This document shows, piece after piece, positions 1-6,440 of a stretch of 47,450 nucleotides of DNA. Source of the DNA: Patescibacteria group bacterium (lineage in GTDB: Bacteria > Patescibacteriota > Patescibacteriia > UBA9934 > GWF2-40-263); contig JAHJAM010000019.1 in the NCBI GenBank assembly GCA_018814025.1, forward strand, positions 1 through 47,450. Reading direction: 5' to 3'. The translations under genes and the position numbers were made by a program. Positions within the stretch are counted from its first letter, which is position 1. Each line of letters begins with the position of its first letter. The notes under the pieces are model-generated. The model saw nothing but the letters and a program-made list of their open reading frames with translations, made no database searches and was not told the DNA's origin.

Positions 1-401
1 AATCGAAACATTCCGTTATATACCCAGATACCAGATCGTACTTTCTCGTATACTCTAACCAACTCAGGTTGCCTTACTCCTTTCTTGTATCCGACTGCTG
101 CCTCAAAAAATTTGCCATTTTGAGTTAGTCCACTTCCGTGTCTAAAAGGCTGATCGAAATCTTTCGGATTCTGTACTCCTTGAGTCATTGGCAAATCATG
201 TCCCTCATATATAAGTACTTTTCCGTCTTCCAATACCTGATCACGATAAGGTGCACCTGGACGCACACTCATTAACAAAACACTGTGTGTGGGCGAGTTC
301 CCAAAATGCATTCCCTTTTGTAGATTCTTGCCTTCTAAAGAAGACATCTGGTGATGTGATATCACATCACCGACCATAAGTGGAAATATTTGATTCTTCA
401 T
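1..401 (-). CDS. SRA/YDG-like domain protein, 3' end outside window
   Basis: Open frame of 133 codons from ATG at 401 to the window edge, with no stop. The N-terminus has GDVISHHQM, then a long variable part with HSVLLMSVRPGAPYRDQ and YEGHD, then DQP, GSGLTQNGKFFEAA, and VRVYEKVRSGIWVYNGMF just before the edge. This order (GDV start, Y-x-GH, DQ, G-x-N, VRV, then W-x-YNG-x-F) matches the SRA/YDG fold, which binds modified bases. In bacteria it is usually fused to an HNH or other nuclease in modification-dependent restriction enzymes. I infer a nuclease part beyond the edge but cannot see it. A TTGACA-17-TATTAA promoter lies upstream. No Shine-Dalgarno is visible. The alternative is another PUA-like fold protein. 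Confidence 0.68.
   Translation of the reverse strand, partial: MKNQIFPLMVGDVISHHQMSSLEGKNLQKGMHFGNSPTHSVLLMSVRPGAPYRDQVLEDGKVLIYEGHDLPMTQGVQNPKDFDQPFRHGSGLTQNGKFFEAAVGYKKGVRQPELVRVYEKVRSGIWVYNGMFR
350..371. repeat. Perfect 22-base palindrome in the SRA-like gene
   Basis: GGTGATGTGAT at 350-360 is followed directly by its exact reverse complement at 361-371. It lies 30 to 51 bases inside the coding sequence of the SRA-like gene, across the codons for GDVISHH. The site could be an operator for autoregulation or may simply reflect codon choice. Confidence 0.8.
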
Positions 402-436
402 AAATTCTTAAACCAGACCCCTGATATATGTCAAAA

Positions 437-465
437 TTAATATGTAAAATGGGCTATAGTGTCAA
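437..465 (-). promoter_or_regulatory. Promoter of the SRA-like gene
   Basis: On the minus strand TTGACA (465-460), 17 bases, then TATTAA (442-437). Predicted start is near 430, about 30 bases before the ATG at 401. A near-palindrome TGATATATGTCA (422-433) covers the start region and could be an operator; that part is inference. Confidence 0.6.
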
Positions 466-556
466 GTCTGACTTCGGACTTTTCAGGTATAACAAGATCA
501 CGAATGCCTTATAACCTTATTGAAAGTATATCTTTCCGTCCCCCATCCGACAAGTT

Positions 557-584
557 AAAAACCAGCCCGGCGGGGCTGGTTTTT
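557..584. terminator. Intrinsic terminator
   Basis: Stem AAAAACCAGCCC / GGGGCTGGTTTTT with a short loop and T-run, in the gap between the divergent genes at 401 and 635. No gene in the window obviously needs it. On the plus strand it would insulate the gene at 635 from reading through. Confidence 0.75.
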
Positions 585-604
585 GGTTGGTGATTCGGGA
601 CTTG

Positions 605-613
605 TGCTACAAT
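605..613 (+). promoter_or_regulatory. Extended -10 promoter of the gene at 635
   Basis: TGCTACAAT fits an extended -10 (TGnTACAAT). No good -35 is present, as is usual for this type. The predicted start near 619-620 lies downstream of the longer possible start codon at 587, so translation should begin at the ATG at 635. Confidence 0.6.
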
Positions 614-634
614 AGGGAAATAACCTTTCATCTT

Positions 635-1540
635 ATGAAACAACCAATCAAAAGGGAGCACATACTTCTTATTCTGTTAATCGTGGCTTTAATAGCGATA
701 GCGGTCTTATTGACCACATTGATGAAAACCAAAAAGAATGTTGACCAAGTTACCAGTCAACCAGAAGTTATTAAATGCGAAGAAGATCAGGGAATTCAAT
801 GGAGCAAACCGGTGGCTGACTGGACTAAATTCTACCCTGTTCAAAATGTTTGGCCGGAATATGTCCTAGAAAGCAGAGATTTTACCTTTGCGGGGAAGGC
901 GGGACAACTTCTTCAGGTATGCAGTTTCCCTCCGTTGGTGGTTTCGGAATCAAATGGTTTGAAGCTTTGTTTGGGTGAAAATAGTCTGGTGTTAGACATG
1001 GATGGGGAAAGGTATGTTCTCGATAAATTCATGATCGACAAACCAGATGAAATAAAACGTATTGCGCAAATTGCATTTCAGTTTGGCACAGATGCGGCAA
1101 AGCGCGAGAGTAACCGGCCTGATGATCGACTGGCAGTTTTCTTCACAAATGATATATGTATTATCAATGCTGATTGTCACTGGAGAAACGGATTATCGTA
1201 TCTGATATCAGTTGACGATCGAGAAGTTCAGAAACTATCGGGACAAATATTGCCATCGATAATACGCCCTGATGAACTTATGTGGAATGAATCGGGCACA
1301 AAGGCGTTTTGGACAGCTGGATGCGGTGAAGGAACTTGTCCTGATGAATATTTGTATGGATATGATCTGCAAACGGATACCACCACTCCGCTTCTAATGG
1401 CAGCTGATGTTGGTGTTGATATTGAAAACGGCTACTTAACTCAAATTAATATGGAGTGGCTTGATGACAACACTATCCAAATTGAGTGGTTTGATGACAA
1501 CAACAACCGAGTGTGGGAAAAAACAGTTATCTTTAAATAA
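635..1540 (+). CDS. Membrane-anchored hypothetical protein
   Basis: 301 residues. A single hydrophobic segment (about residues 10-28, ILLILLIVALIAIAVLL) follows a short basic N-terminus, so the rest should face outward. The exterior part is acidic and has six cysteines, two of them in CGEGTC near residue 225, and short repeated text (WLDDNTIQIEWFDDNNN) at the end. That fits a small beta-rich domain. I do not recognise a family. The ATG at 635 is preferred over the frame opening at 587 because the promoter lies between them. The gene is alone, closed by a terminator shared with parB. Confidence 0.75.
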   Translation: MKQPIKREHILLILLIVALIAIAVLLTTLMKTKKNVDQVTSQPEVIKCEEDQGIQWSKPVADWTKFYPVQNVWPEYVLESRDFTFAGKAGQLLQVCSFPPLVVSESNGLKLCLGENSLVLDMDGERYVLDKFMIDKPDEIKRIAQIAFQFGTDAAKRESNRPDDRLAVFFTNDICIINADCHWRNGLSYLISVDDREVQKLSGQILPSIIRPDELMWNESGTKAFWTAGCGEGTCPDEYLYGYDLQTDTTTPLLMAADVGVDIENGYLTQINMEWLDDNTIQIEWFDDNNNRVWEKTVIFK

Positions 1541-1547
1541 GAATTCC

Positions 1548-1583
1548 AAACCAAAAACCGCCCATTCGGGCGGTTTTTGGTTT
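1548..1583. terminator. Bidirectional terminator between convergent genes
   Basis: AAACCAAAAACCGCCC, loop ATTC, then GGGCGGTTTTTGGTTT. A long GC core flanked by A and T runs on both sides serves the plus gene ending at 1540 and parB ending at 1589. Confidence 0.88.
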
Positions 1584-1588
1584 GCGGT

Positions 1589-2443
1589 TTAACCAGTTAA
1601 CTGATCCAGCAAGTCCAGCAGTTCCTCCTTGCTGTAAAATTCGATGATGATTTTGCCTTTGCCTTTTTTCTCTTGAATCGTGACTTTGGTGCCGAGGATT
1701 TCGCGGAGTTTTTTCTCATGCGCGGCCAGATTGGGATCCTTGGCCGCGGACGCGTGCGGCTTGCCTTTGGGGCTCATAATGCGGGACTCGGCTTCACGCA
1801 CGGAAACATCGCCTTTGAGCATGGCGGCAAAAAGCGCGCGCTGTTTTTTTGGATCGGCTTCGGACAATAAAGTGCGGGCGTGGCTCTTGGTGATTTTACC
1901 CTCGCGCAGAGCCTGAATCATTTCCTCTGGCAATTCCAGCAAGCGCAAAATGTTGGCCACGGCCGAGCGGGACTTGCCCACTCGCTTAGCTGCATCTTCT
2001 TGAGTGAGGTTAAACTCATCTATCAAAGCGCGGTAAGCCAAAGCTTCTTCGTAAGCATTAAGATCTTGGCGTTGGATGTTTTCAATTAAAGCCAATTCGA
2101 GTTTTTCTTGATCCGAAGCCTTGCGCACAATCACCGGTACTTCTTTGAGACCGGCTTCTTTGGAGGCGCGCCAGCGGCGCTCGCCGGCAATCAATTCGAA
2201 TTTATCGCCGCTGATTTGGGTCACCACCAGCGGCTGGATGATGCCGTGCTCTTTGATGGAAGCGACTAAATCCTCCAGATCTTTAGCCGCAAAATCCCGG
2301 CGCGGCTGGCGCGGGTTTTCCATGATGTCATTGGGGTCGATTTCCAAAACCCGAGTACGCGCGGCCGGAATGACTTGTTCGGTGAGCGATTGTTTCTGCG
2401 GGATCAGGGAACCCAATCCCCGACCTAAAGCTGACTTGCTCAT
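1589..2443 (-). CDS. parB: Chromosome partitioning protein ParB
   Basis: 284 residues from the ATG at 2443 (MSKSALGRGLGSLIP, the classic ParB opening). ParB binds centromere-like parS sites, spreads as a CTP-dependent clamp and works with ParA to separate chromosomes. The CTP-binding motif GERRWRA is at residues 87-93 and ENIQRQDLN near 119. The parS-reading helix-turn-helix is around residues 143-168 (TQEDAAKRVGKSRSAVANIL), and the C-terminal dimer part ends in LLDLLDQLTG. The frame also opens 18 codons earlier at 2497, but the family start is at 2443. There is no Shine-Dalgarno. Its start codon abuts a 20-base inverted repeat shared with the parA side. Confidence 0.95.
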   Translation of the reverse strand: MSKSALGRGLGSLIPQKQSLTEQVIPAARTRVLEIDPNDIMENPRQPRRDFAAKDLEDLVASIKEHGIIQPLVVTQISGDKFELIAGERRWRASKEAGLKEVPVIVRKASDQEKLELALIENIQRQDLNAYEEALAYRALIDEFNLTQEDAAKRVGKSRSAVANILRLLELPEEMIQALREGKITKSHARTLLSEADPKKQRALFAAMLKGDVSVREAESRIMSPKGKPHASAAKDPNLAAHEKKLREILGTKVTIQEKKGKGKIIIEFYSKEELLDLLDQLTG

Positions 2444-2444
2444 A

Positions 2445-2595
2445 CCCAGTAGTACAACTTCGATCTTTTTACTTTCGTTTGGCAGATGAAGTTGCATTCA
2501 GATTAGACTGAATAAACTTATGGTTTAGTTTGACACATTTTATCTCATCCCAGTGTGTGTAAAAAGAGCAACTTCATCGAAGTTGTACTACTGGG
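2445..2595. repeat. 20-base inverted repeat and four CAACTTC heptamers, parA-parB gap
   Basis: CCCAGTAGTACAACTTCGAT at 2445-2464 has an exact inverted copy at 2576-2595. Within this stretch the heptamer CAACTTC or its complement GAAGTTG occurs four times: 2455-2461, 2488-2494, 2569-2575 and 2579-2585. The last two face each other across three bases. This may be a ParB operator or a diverged parS. The usual parS core (GTTTCACGTGAAAC) is not present. Confidence 0.8.
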
Positions 2596-2601
2596 CATAT
2601 T

Positions 2602-3375
2602 TTATAAACGGCCTTCTTCGCGCATTAAAAATTCAGTCGCCAAGCGTTCGTAGCTTCGAGCGGCTTTGGATGAAGGATCATAGCCTAAAATGGTTTTGCC
2701 GAAAGACGGGGCTTCAGCCAAGCGCACACTGCGCGGAATGACCGAACGGAAAATTTTATCCGGAAAATAGCGATAGAGCTCTTCAAGGATTTCACGCGAA
2801 AGCTTGGTGCGCGAATCGTACATAGTGATGACCGCGCCCATAATCTCCAAATCCGGCTTAATGTTTTCTTTGATCAGATTGATGGTGTTCATGAGCTGGC
2901 CCAAGCCCTCCAAAGCGAAATATTCGGCTTGGACGGGAATGAGAACGGAATCCGCGGCCACGAAGCCGTTCAAGGTGATGAGACCCAGAGAAGGCGGCAA
3001 ATCGATCAGAATGTAATCGTAATTATTGCGCACGCTCATTAAGGCCTTGCGCAGAAAATGCTCGCGCTCTTCAGCATTCACCAATTCAACCGCGGCGCCG
3101 GAAAGCGCGGCCGTGGCCGGCATAATACTTAAACCTTCATGAGCCGTGGAATAAGTCACCTGATGCGGTTCGTGAGTGCCGGAGAGAACTTCATAAATGC
3201 CGGCTGCCAAAGCCTCATGATCGATACCTAAACCGGAAGTGGCGTTGGCTTGCGGATCCATATCAACCAGCAACACAAACTTGCCGGCGGCCGCTAAGTA
3301 GGCGGCCAAATTTAAAGCCGTGGTGGTTTTCCCCACCCCGCCTTTTTGGTTAGCAACAGCAATAATATGCGCCAT
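2602..3375 (-). CDS. parA: Chromosome partitioning ATPase ParA (Soj)
   Basis: 257 residues. It is a deviant Walker A ATPase that forms ATP-bound dimers on DNA and is released by ParB, moving the parS complexes. The signature KGGVGKTTTALNLAAYL starts at residue 11. Walker A' DMDPQAN is near 38, and the Walker B-like DYILIDLPPSLG near 118. Length is normal for the chromosomal type, with no N-terminal helix-turn-helix as in plasmid ParA. It lies upstream of parB on the same strand with a 158-base gap holding repeated heptamers, a longer gap than most operons here, which suggests separate control of parB. Confidence 0.96.
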   Translation of the reverse strand: MAHIIAVANQKGGVGKTTTALNLAAYLAAAGKFVLLVDMDPQANATSGLGIDHEALAAGIYEVLSGTHEPHQVTYSTAHEGLSIMPATAALSGAAVELVNAEEREHFLRKALMSVRNNYDYILIDLPPSLGLITLNGFVAADSVLIPVQAEYFALEGLGQLMNTINLIKENIKPDLEIMGAVITMYDSRTKLSREILEELYRYFPDKIFRSVIPRSVRLAEAPSFGKTILGYDPSSKAARSYERLATEFLMREEGRL

Positions 3376-3447
3376 AATAACGGGTATAATTATACAGGAA
3401 AAATATCCGCCGCGGAAGTGGATGAAATATGAAATAGCGCCTGTCTA

Positions 3448-3476
3448 TTGCAAAAAATCCCAATTTGGGTTATGCT
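3448..3476 (+). promoter_or_regulatory. Promoter of the tRNA-Met pair
   Basis: TTGCAA (3448-3453), 17 bases, TATGCT (3471-3476). The predicted start is about 12 bases before the first tRNA. Confidence 0.7.
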
Positions 3477-3494
3477 CTCACCACAATTCAACAA

Positions 3495-3571
3495 GGCTGG
3501 GTAGCTCAGTTGGTTAGAGCGTGGGACTCATAAGCCCGAGGTCGTGGGTTCGAAACCCACCCCAGCTACCA
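3495..3571 (+). tRNA. tRNA with CAT anticodon, probably elongator Met
   Basis: Acceptor GGCTGGG pairs with CCCAGCT, with encoded CCA (3569-3571). D arm GCTC/GAGC, T arm GTGGG/CCCAC with TTCGAAA loop. Anticodon loop CTCATAA gives CAT at 3529-3531. The 31-39 pair of the anticodon stem is A-G, a mismatch. A CAT anticodon can also belong to tRNA-Ile2, where C34 becomes lysidine. The sequence alone does not settle this, but the neighbouring initiator makes elongator Met the likelier call. Confidence 0.85.
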
Positions 3572-3576
3572 CTCGA

Positions 3577-3653
3577 AGCGGGGTAGAGCAGCCAGGCAGC
3601 TCGTCGGGCTCATAACCCGAAGGTCGTGGGTTCAAATCCCACCCCCGCAACCA
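3577..3653 (+). tRNA. Initiator tRNA-fMet (CAT)
   Basis: Anticodon stem TCGGG/CCCGA with three consecutive G-C pairs next to loop CTCATAA, the initiator hallmark. Positions 1 and 72 are unpaired, here A and A rather than the usual C and A. CCA is encoded. It follows the previous tRNA after only five bases and shares its promoter and terminator. Confidence 0.93.
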
Positions 3654-3683
3654 AAAACATCCGTCGTCAGACGGATGTTTTTG
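3654..3683 (+). terminator. Terminator of the tRNA-Met pair
   Basis: AACATCCGTC, loop GTCA, GACGGATGTT, then TTTGTTT, starting directly after the CCA of tRNA-fMet. Confidence 0.88.
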
Positions 3684-3724
3684 TTTAAGAAACAAGCCGC
3701 CCGAGTAAAGGGGCGGCGAGAGAG

Positions 3725-3964
3725 TCATTCGGTTCTTGGTTGGCGGATGCGCTGGCGAATTCTTTCGCAGGTGCGAAGGTTGACTTGTTCTTTAAGATGC
3801 TTTGTAAGCAAAATAACGATTCGACCATTTGGCAGGCGCCAAATTTGATGGGAGGTTGAATTCTGACGAACGAAGATGCCACCGGCGGCTTTAACTTCTT
3901 TGATCAAATCACCCCAGTTAGGTCGTTTTTTATGTTCGGCCTGTTTCTTGCTAATGCGTTTCAT
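3725..3964 (-). CDS. HicA-like small protein (YcfA family), no partner seen
   Basis: 79 residues. The core GDLIKEVKAAGGIFVRQ, STSHQIWRLPNGRIVIL, then a Lys/Arg-rich helix resembles the double-stranded-RNA-binding fold of HicA toxins, which cut mRNA using a conserved His in a G-S-H motif (here S-H at about residue 42). A clear Shine-Dalgarno GGGAG sits 5 to 6 bases before the ATG at 3964, unusual in this window and strong support for a real gene. No HicB antitoxin gene lies next to it, as it is flanked by tRNA units. It may be a solitary remnant or a regulator. Confidence is moderate that it is expressed and lower that it is a toxin. Confidence 0.6.
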   Translation of the reverse strand: MKRISKKQAEHKKRPNWGDLIKEVKAAGGIFVRQNSTSHQIWRLPNGRIVILLTKHLKEQVNLRTCERIRQRIRQPRTE

Positions 3965-4054
3965 TTTTCTCCCATCGGACGGAAACGGTGCATAATTATT
4001 TAACAGATATTGTTATTTTCGTCAAGAGTTAGCCAAAAATATCATAATTAAAAC

Positions 4055-4083
4055 TTGACATACTCCGAATGTCCGGATACAAT
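4055..4083 (+). promoter_or_regulatory. Promoter of tRNA-Leu
   Basis: Consensus TTGACA (4055-4060), 17 bases, TACAAT (4078-4083). The predicted start is at about 4090, five bases before the tRNA. Confidence 0.88.
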
Positions 4084-4094
4084 TTTCCTACCTT

Positions 4095-4181
4095 GCCGGG
4101 ATGGCGGAATTGGTATACGCGATGGACTCAAAATCCATTGTTCGCAAGGACTTGAGGGTTCGAGTCCCTCTCCCGGCACCA
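4095..4181 (+). tRNA. tRNA-Leu (CAA)
   Basis: Class II tRNA with a long variable arm. Acceptor GCCGGGA/TCCCGGC, anticodon arm TGGA-CTCAAAA-TCCA giving anticodon CAA, T arm GAGGG/CCCTC with TTCGAGT loop, CCA encoded at 4179-4181. Confidence 0.95.
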
Positions 4182-4210
4182 AAAAACCTCAGGATGGCTG
4201 AGGTTTTTTG
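4181..4210 (+). terminator. Terminator of tRNA-Leu
   Basis: AAAAAACCTCA, loop GGATGGC, TGAGGTTTTTT. Its T-run also forms the -35 region of the next promoter. Confidence 0.88.
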
Positions 4211-4223
4211 ATACCAGATTTCG

Positions 4224-4232
4224 TGATATAAT
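4224..4232 (+). promoter_or_regulatory. Extended -10 promoter, nearly leaderless gene
   Basis: TGATATAAT is a perfect extended -10. The start should fall near 4239, only about four bases before the ATG at 4243. The upstream in-frame ATG at 4231 lies inside the -10 box and cannot be in the transcript. Confidence 0.75.
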
Positions 4233-4242
4233 GTTCAGGCTT

Positions 4243-4707
4243 ATGACCATAACGACACACGCGGCAATCGGGGCGGTGATTGGCCGAATTTCCGGAAACC
4301 CAATTCTAGCTTTTCTATTCGGGTTTTTTTCCCACTTTATTGTGGACATGATTCCGCATGGCGACACGGGATTATCCGACAACTTCCGAGTATTTAAACG
4401 AAAAAGGAAACAAGCCGTGGCCTATTCGGTGATTGATGGGGTTTTCGCTTTATTTTTCGTCTTGCTTTTAGCCAACATGAAAGACATCGGCAATATGCAA
4501 CTGTACACTTGGGGCATTATCGGTTCGGCTTTGCCGGATTTGCTGGTGGGATTTTATGTGGTCACGAAAGTGGGATGGCTCAAACACTTCAACGAAATCC
4601 ACTTCTTTTTTCATGATTATTTCGTAAAAAAACGCGGTGATGTGCCGCTGAAGTATGCATTGATCGCCCAGGTGGTGATAGTGGCTTATTTGCAGAGCAA
4701 GATGTAG
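4243..4707 (+). CDS. Small integral membrane protein, YdjM/DUF457-like
   Basis: 154 residues. The opening MTITTHAAIGAVIG, then GFFSHFIVDMIPHGD, then a segment with GSALPDLL and a late HFNEIHFFFHDYF resemble the membrane-bound metal-dependent hydrolase family (YdjM/DUF457). In these, His and Asp residues lie at membrane edges (H6, H and D in SHFIVDMIPH, PD, and H-x-x-H). There are three to four hydrophobic stretches. The substrate is unknown. The start at 4243 is set by the promoter, giving an almost leaderless message. The gene stands alone between tRNA-Leu and a terminator. Confidence 0.78.
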   Translation: MTITTHAAIGAVIGRISGNPILAFLFGFFSHFIVDMIPHGDTGLSDNFRVFKRKRKQAVAYSVIDGVFALFFVLLLANMKDIGNMQLYTWGIIGSALPDLLVGFYVVTKVGWLKHFNEIHFFFHDYFVKKRGDVPLKYALIAQVVIVAYLQSKM

Positions 4708-4752
4708 GAGCTAGAAGAGCTAAACAAGAGATATGAGAGCTAAAGGAGCTAT
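4705..4752. repeat. GGAGCTA-type repeat, copy A
   Basis: Built from GGAGCTA/AGAGCTA words and beginning at the stop codon of the preceding gene. A copy of about the same length and order (GGAGCTAGA, AGCTAA, ATATG, GAGCTA, GGAGCTAT) lies at 39823-39871. Confidence 0.7.
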
Positions 4753-4760
4753 CACATTAA

Positions 4761-4782
4761 CCGGCTTGAGCCGGATTTTTAT
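4761..4782 (+). terminator. Terminator after the membrane protein gene
   Basis: CCGGC, loop TTGA, GCCGG, then ATTTTTATTT. A short but GC-only stem. Confidence 0.7.
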
Positions 4783-5928
4783 TTAAAGTGAAGTGATAAT
4801 TTTCAAAGTTTGATCGGCGGCGCGGGCCCAAGTGAATTCTTTGGCGCGGTGCTGAGCCGCGATGACCATTTCATATAAACCTTGGGGGACGAGCAGAGTT
4901 TGGGCCAGAGTCAGGCTGAGCTTTTCCAAATCATCGGGATCAATGAGATAAACAGTGTCGCCGGCAATCTCGGGCAGCGAGCCGCGATCAGAAGCAATCA
5001 CCGGAATGCCCACGGCCATGGCTTCGAGCACGGGCAGGCCGAAACCTTCGTCCAGAGAAGGAAAAAACAGAACAGAAGCCTCTTGCAATAAGGCCCATTT
5101 TTCCTGCTCGGTGACATAACCCAGAGTTTGAACAATGCCGCCGGGGACTTGCTCGGCCCATTTGCGATTCAATTTTTCAATGGCTTCTAAAGTCTCTTGA
5201 GAATTCCAACCGATTTTTCCGGCCAAAAACAAACGAGTCATGGGCGCGCGATCCGGACGCATGTCCAAGAACTGATTGAAGGCCGTGAGGGTGGTGATGA
5301 GGTTCTTGCGCGGCTCAATCGTGCCCAAGAACAAAACAATGTCTTCGATCCCCTCGGCGACATTGGCATTCTCAATTTTAGCCGGCAGATTCACCCCTTC
5401 GTATACCACGGCGGTTTTGCTTTGAGAAAAAGGAAATTTTTTATGAAGTTGTTTTTGCGTGGCTTCGGACACGGCCATGATGCGGTCCGCGCACTTGATG
5501 GAATATGGAACAACAATCCGAGTGGCAAACCATTGCTGCTTGGTGTGATTAAACCATTCGGGATGATCGTAAATGGCCAGATCATGGATGGTGATGACGG
5601 AGCGTCCGCCCCAGCCCAAAGGCGCGGAACCGGTGGGCGAAAACAAGACCTTGATTTTGGAGAGCAGGCAGCGCAATGGTAATAACAAGTGCTGGGAAAC
5701 CAAAGGAACTCGGGGCAAGAAAGGCTTGACCAGACGCGCGTTATCCACCCCGGCTAATAAATCCTCGGCCAGACGAGCAGAAAATACTTTGGGGACAAAG
5801 ATGACAAATTCATGGTCCGGAGCTTGGCGCAGCAGGGAATAAATAATCGACCACGTATAGTGCTCGATGCCGGCCCCGCGCTTGCCCTCCGGGTCGCAGA
5901 TTGTCTGGGCATCAATCCCGATTCGCAT
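4783..5928 (-). CDS. Glycosyltransferase family 4 (GT-B fold)
   Basis: 381 residues, full length. The N-terminal half starts MRIGIDAQTICDPEGKRGAGIEHYTW, with the Gly-rich acceptor-side loop. The C-terminal half holds VLFLGTIEPRKNL and the nucleotide-sugar site with the EX7E motif (DEGFGLPVLEAMAVGIPVIA around residues 297-316). Such enzymes transfer sugars from nucleotide donors with retention, typically building surface glycans. Donor and acceptor cannot be told. It is the last gene of the scpA-to-here operon, one base after the upstream stop, so translation is likely coupled. No signal peptide or membrane segment. Confidence 0.9.
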   Translation of the reverse strand: MRIGIDAQTICDPEGKRGAGIEHYTWSIIYSLLRQAPDHEFVIFVPKVFSARLAEDLLAGVDNARLVKPFLPRVPLVSQHLLLPLRCLLSKIKVLFSPTGSAPLGWGGRSVITIHDLAIYDHPEWFNHTKQQWFATRIVVPYSIKCADRIMAVSEATQKQLHKKFPFSQSKTAVVYEGVNLPAKIENANVAEGIEDIVLFLGTIEPRKNLITTLTAFNQFLDMRPDRAPMTRLFLAGKIGWNSQETLEAIEKLNRKWAEQVPGGIVQTLGYVTEQEKWALLQEASVLFFPSLDEGFGLPVLEAMAVGIPVIASDRGSLPEIAGDTVYLIDPDDLEKLSLTLAQTLLVPQGLYEMVIAAQHRAKEFTWARAADQTLKIITSL

Positions 5929-5929
5929 A

Positions 5930-6439
5930 TTAAGTGGCTAACAGGAAATTAAGGGCGCCGAGCGTGCCTTGAGTGATCAGTAAAACAATCACACCGGCAA
6001 TGGCCAGGCCGACTAAAATCGCGGGGATGGCGTAAGATTTTTCAATGCCGAACAAGATGGATAAAATCGCGCCGGTCCAAACCCCGGAACCGGGAATGGG
6101 CACGGCCACAAATAACATGATTAAAATCCGGCCGTAACGGTCGTATTTTTCTTTGTGCTGGCGTTCCAGACTCAGAAAATAATCATCCATAACGTGCTTG
6201 AGCCAGGGCGAGTGGGTGGTGGCGAATTTCAGGAGCGAAGGCAGAAAGAGATAAACGATTATTAAAGGAATGGTGTTGCCGAGATAAGAATAAGCGAAAG
6301 CCGCGGCCGGGGACAAATCAAAAACCGTTAGAGCAATGGGCATGGAAAGGCGCAGCTCCCCCACCGGCAGCATGGCCAGCAAGACCGTGGCCATTTCCGG
6401 TGAAAGTCCGGAGACTAATGAAGTAATCCAAGCAACCAT
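5930..6439 (-). CDS. Small multidrug-export-like membrane protein (COG2426)
   Basis: 169 residues. Motifs LPVGELRLSMPIAL (re-entrant P-G-E-L-R start), YLGNTIPLIIVYLFLP, YDRYGRILIMLFVAVPIPGSGVWTGA and a final hydrophobic helix match the COG2426/Pfam Sm_multidrug_ex family. This is a DedA-like membrane protein whose transport role is suggested but poorly proven. The conserved P-x-P-G-S-G-x-W-T-G loop is intact. It starts one base after the dacA stop and ends one base before the glycosyltransferase start. Confidence 0.85.
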   Translation of the reverse strand: MVAWITSLVSGLSPEMATVLLAMLPVGELRLSMPIALTVFDLSPAAAFAYSYLGNTIPLIIVYLFLPSLLKFATTHSPWLKHVMDDYFLSLERQHKEKYDRYGRILIMLFVAVPIPGSGVWTGAILSILFGIEKSYAIPAILVGLAIAGVIVLLITQGTLGALNFLLAT

Positions 6440-6440
6440 A

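Noticed and set aside
587-634. Upstream start for the gene at 635
   Set aside because: The extended -10 box at 605-613 lies inside this stretch, so it is not transcribed with the gene.
2545-2598. 17-codon minus frame between parA and parB
   Set aside because: Too short and made of the repeat sequence. No ribosome site.
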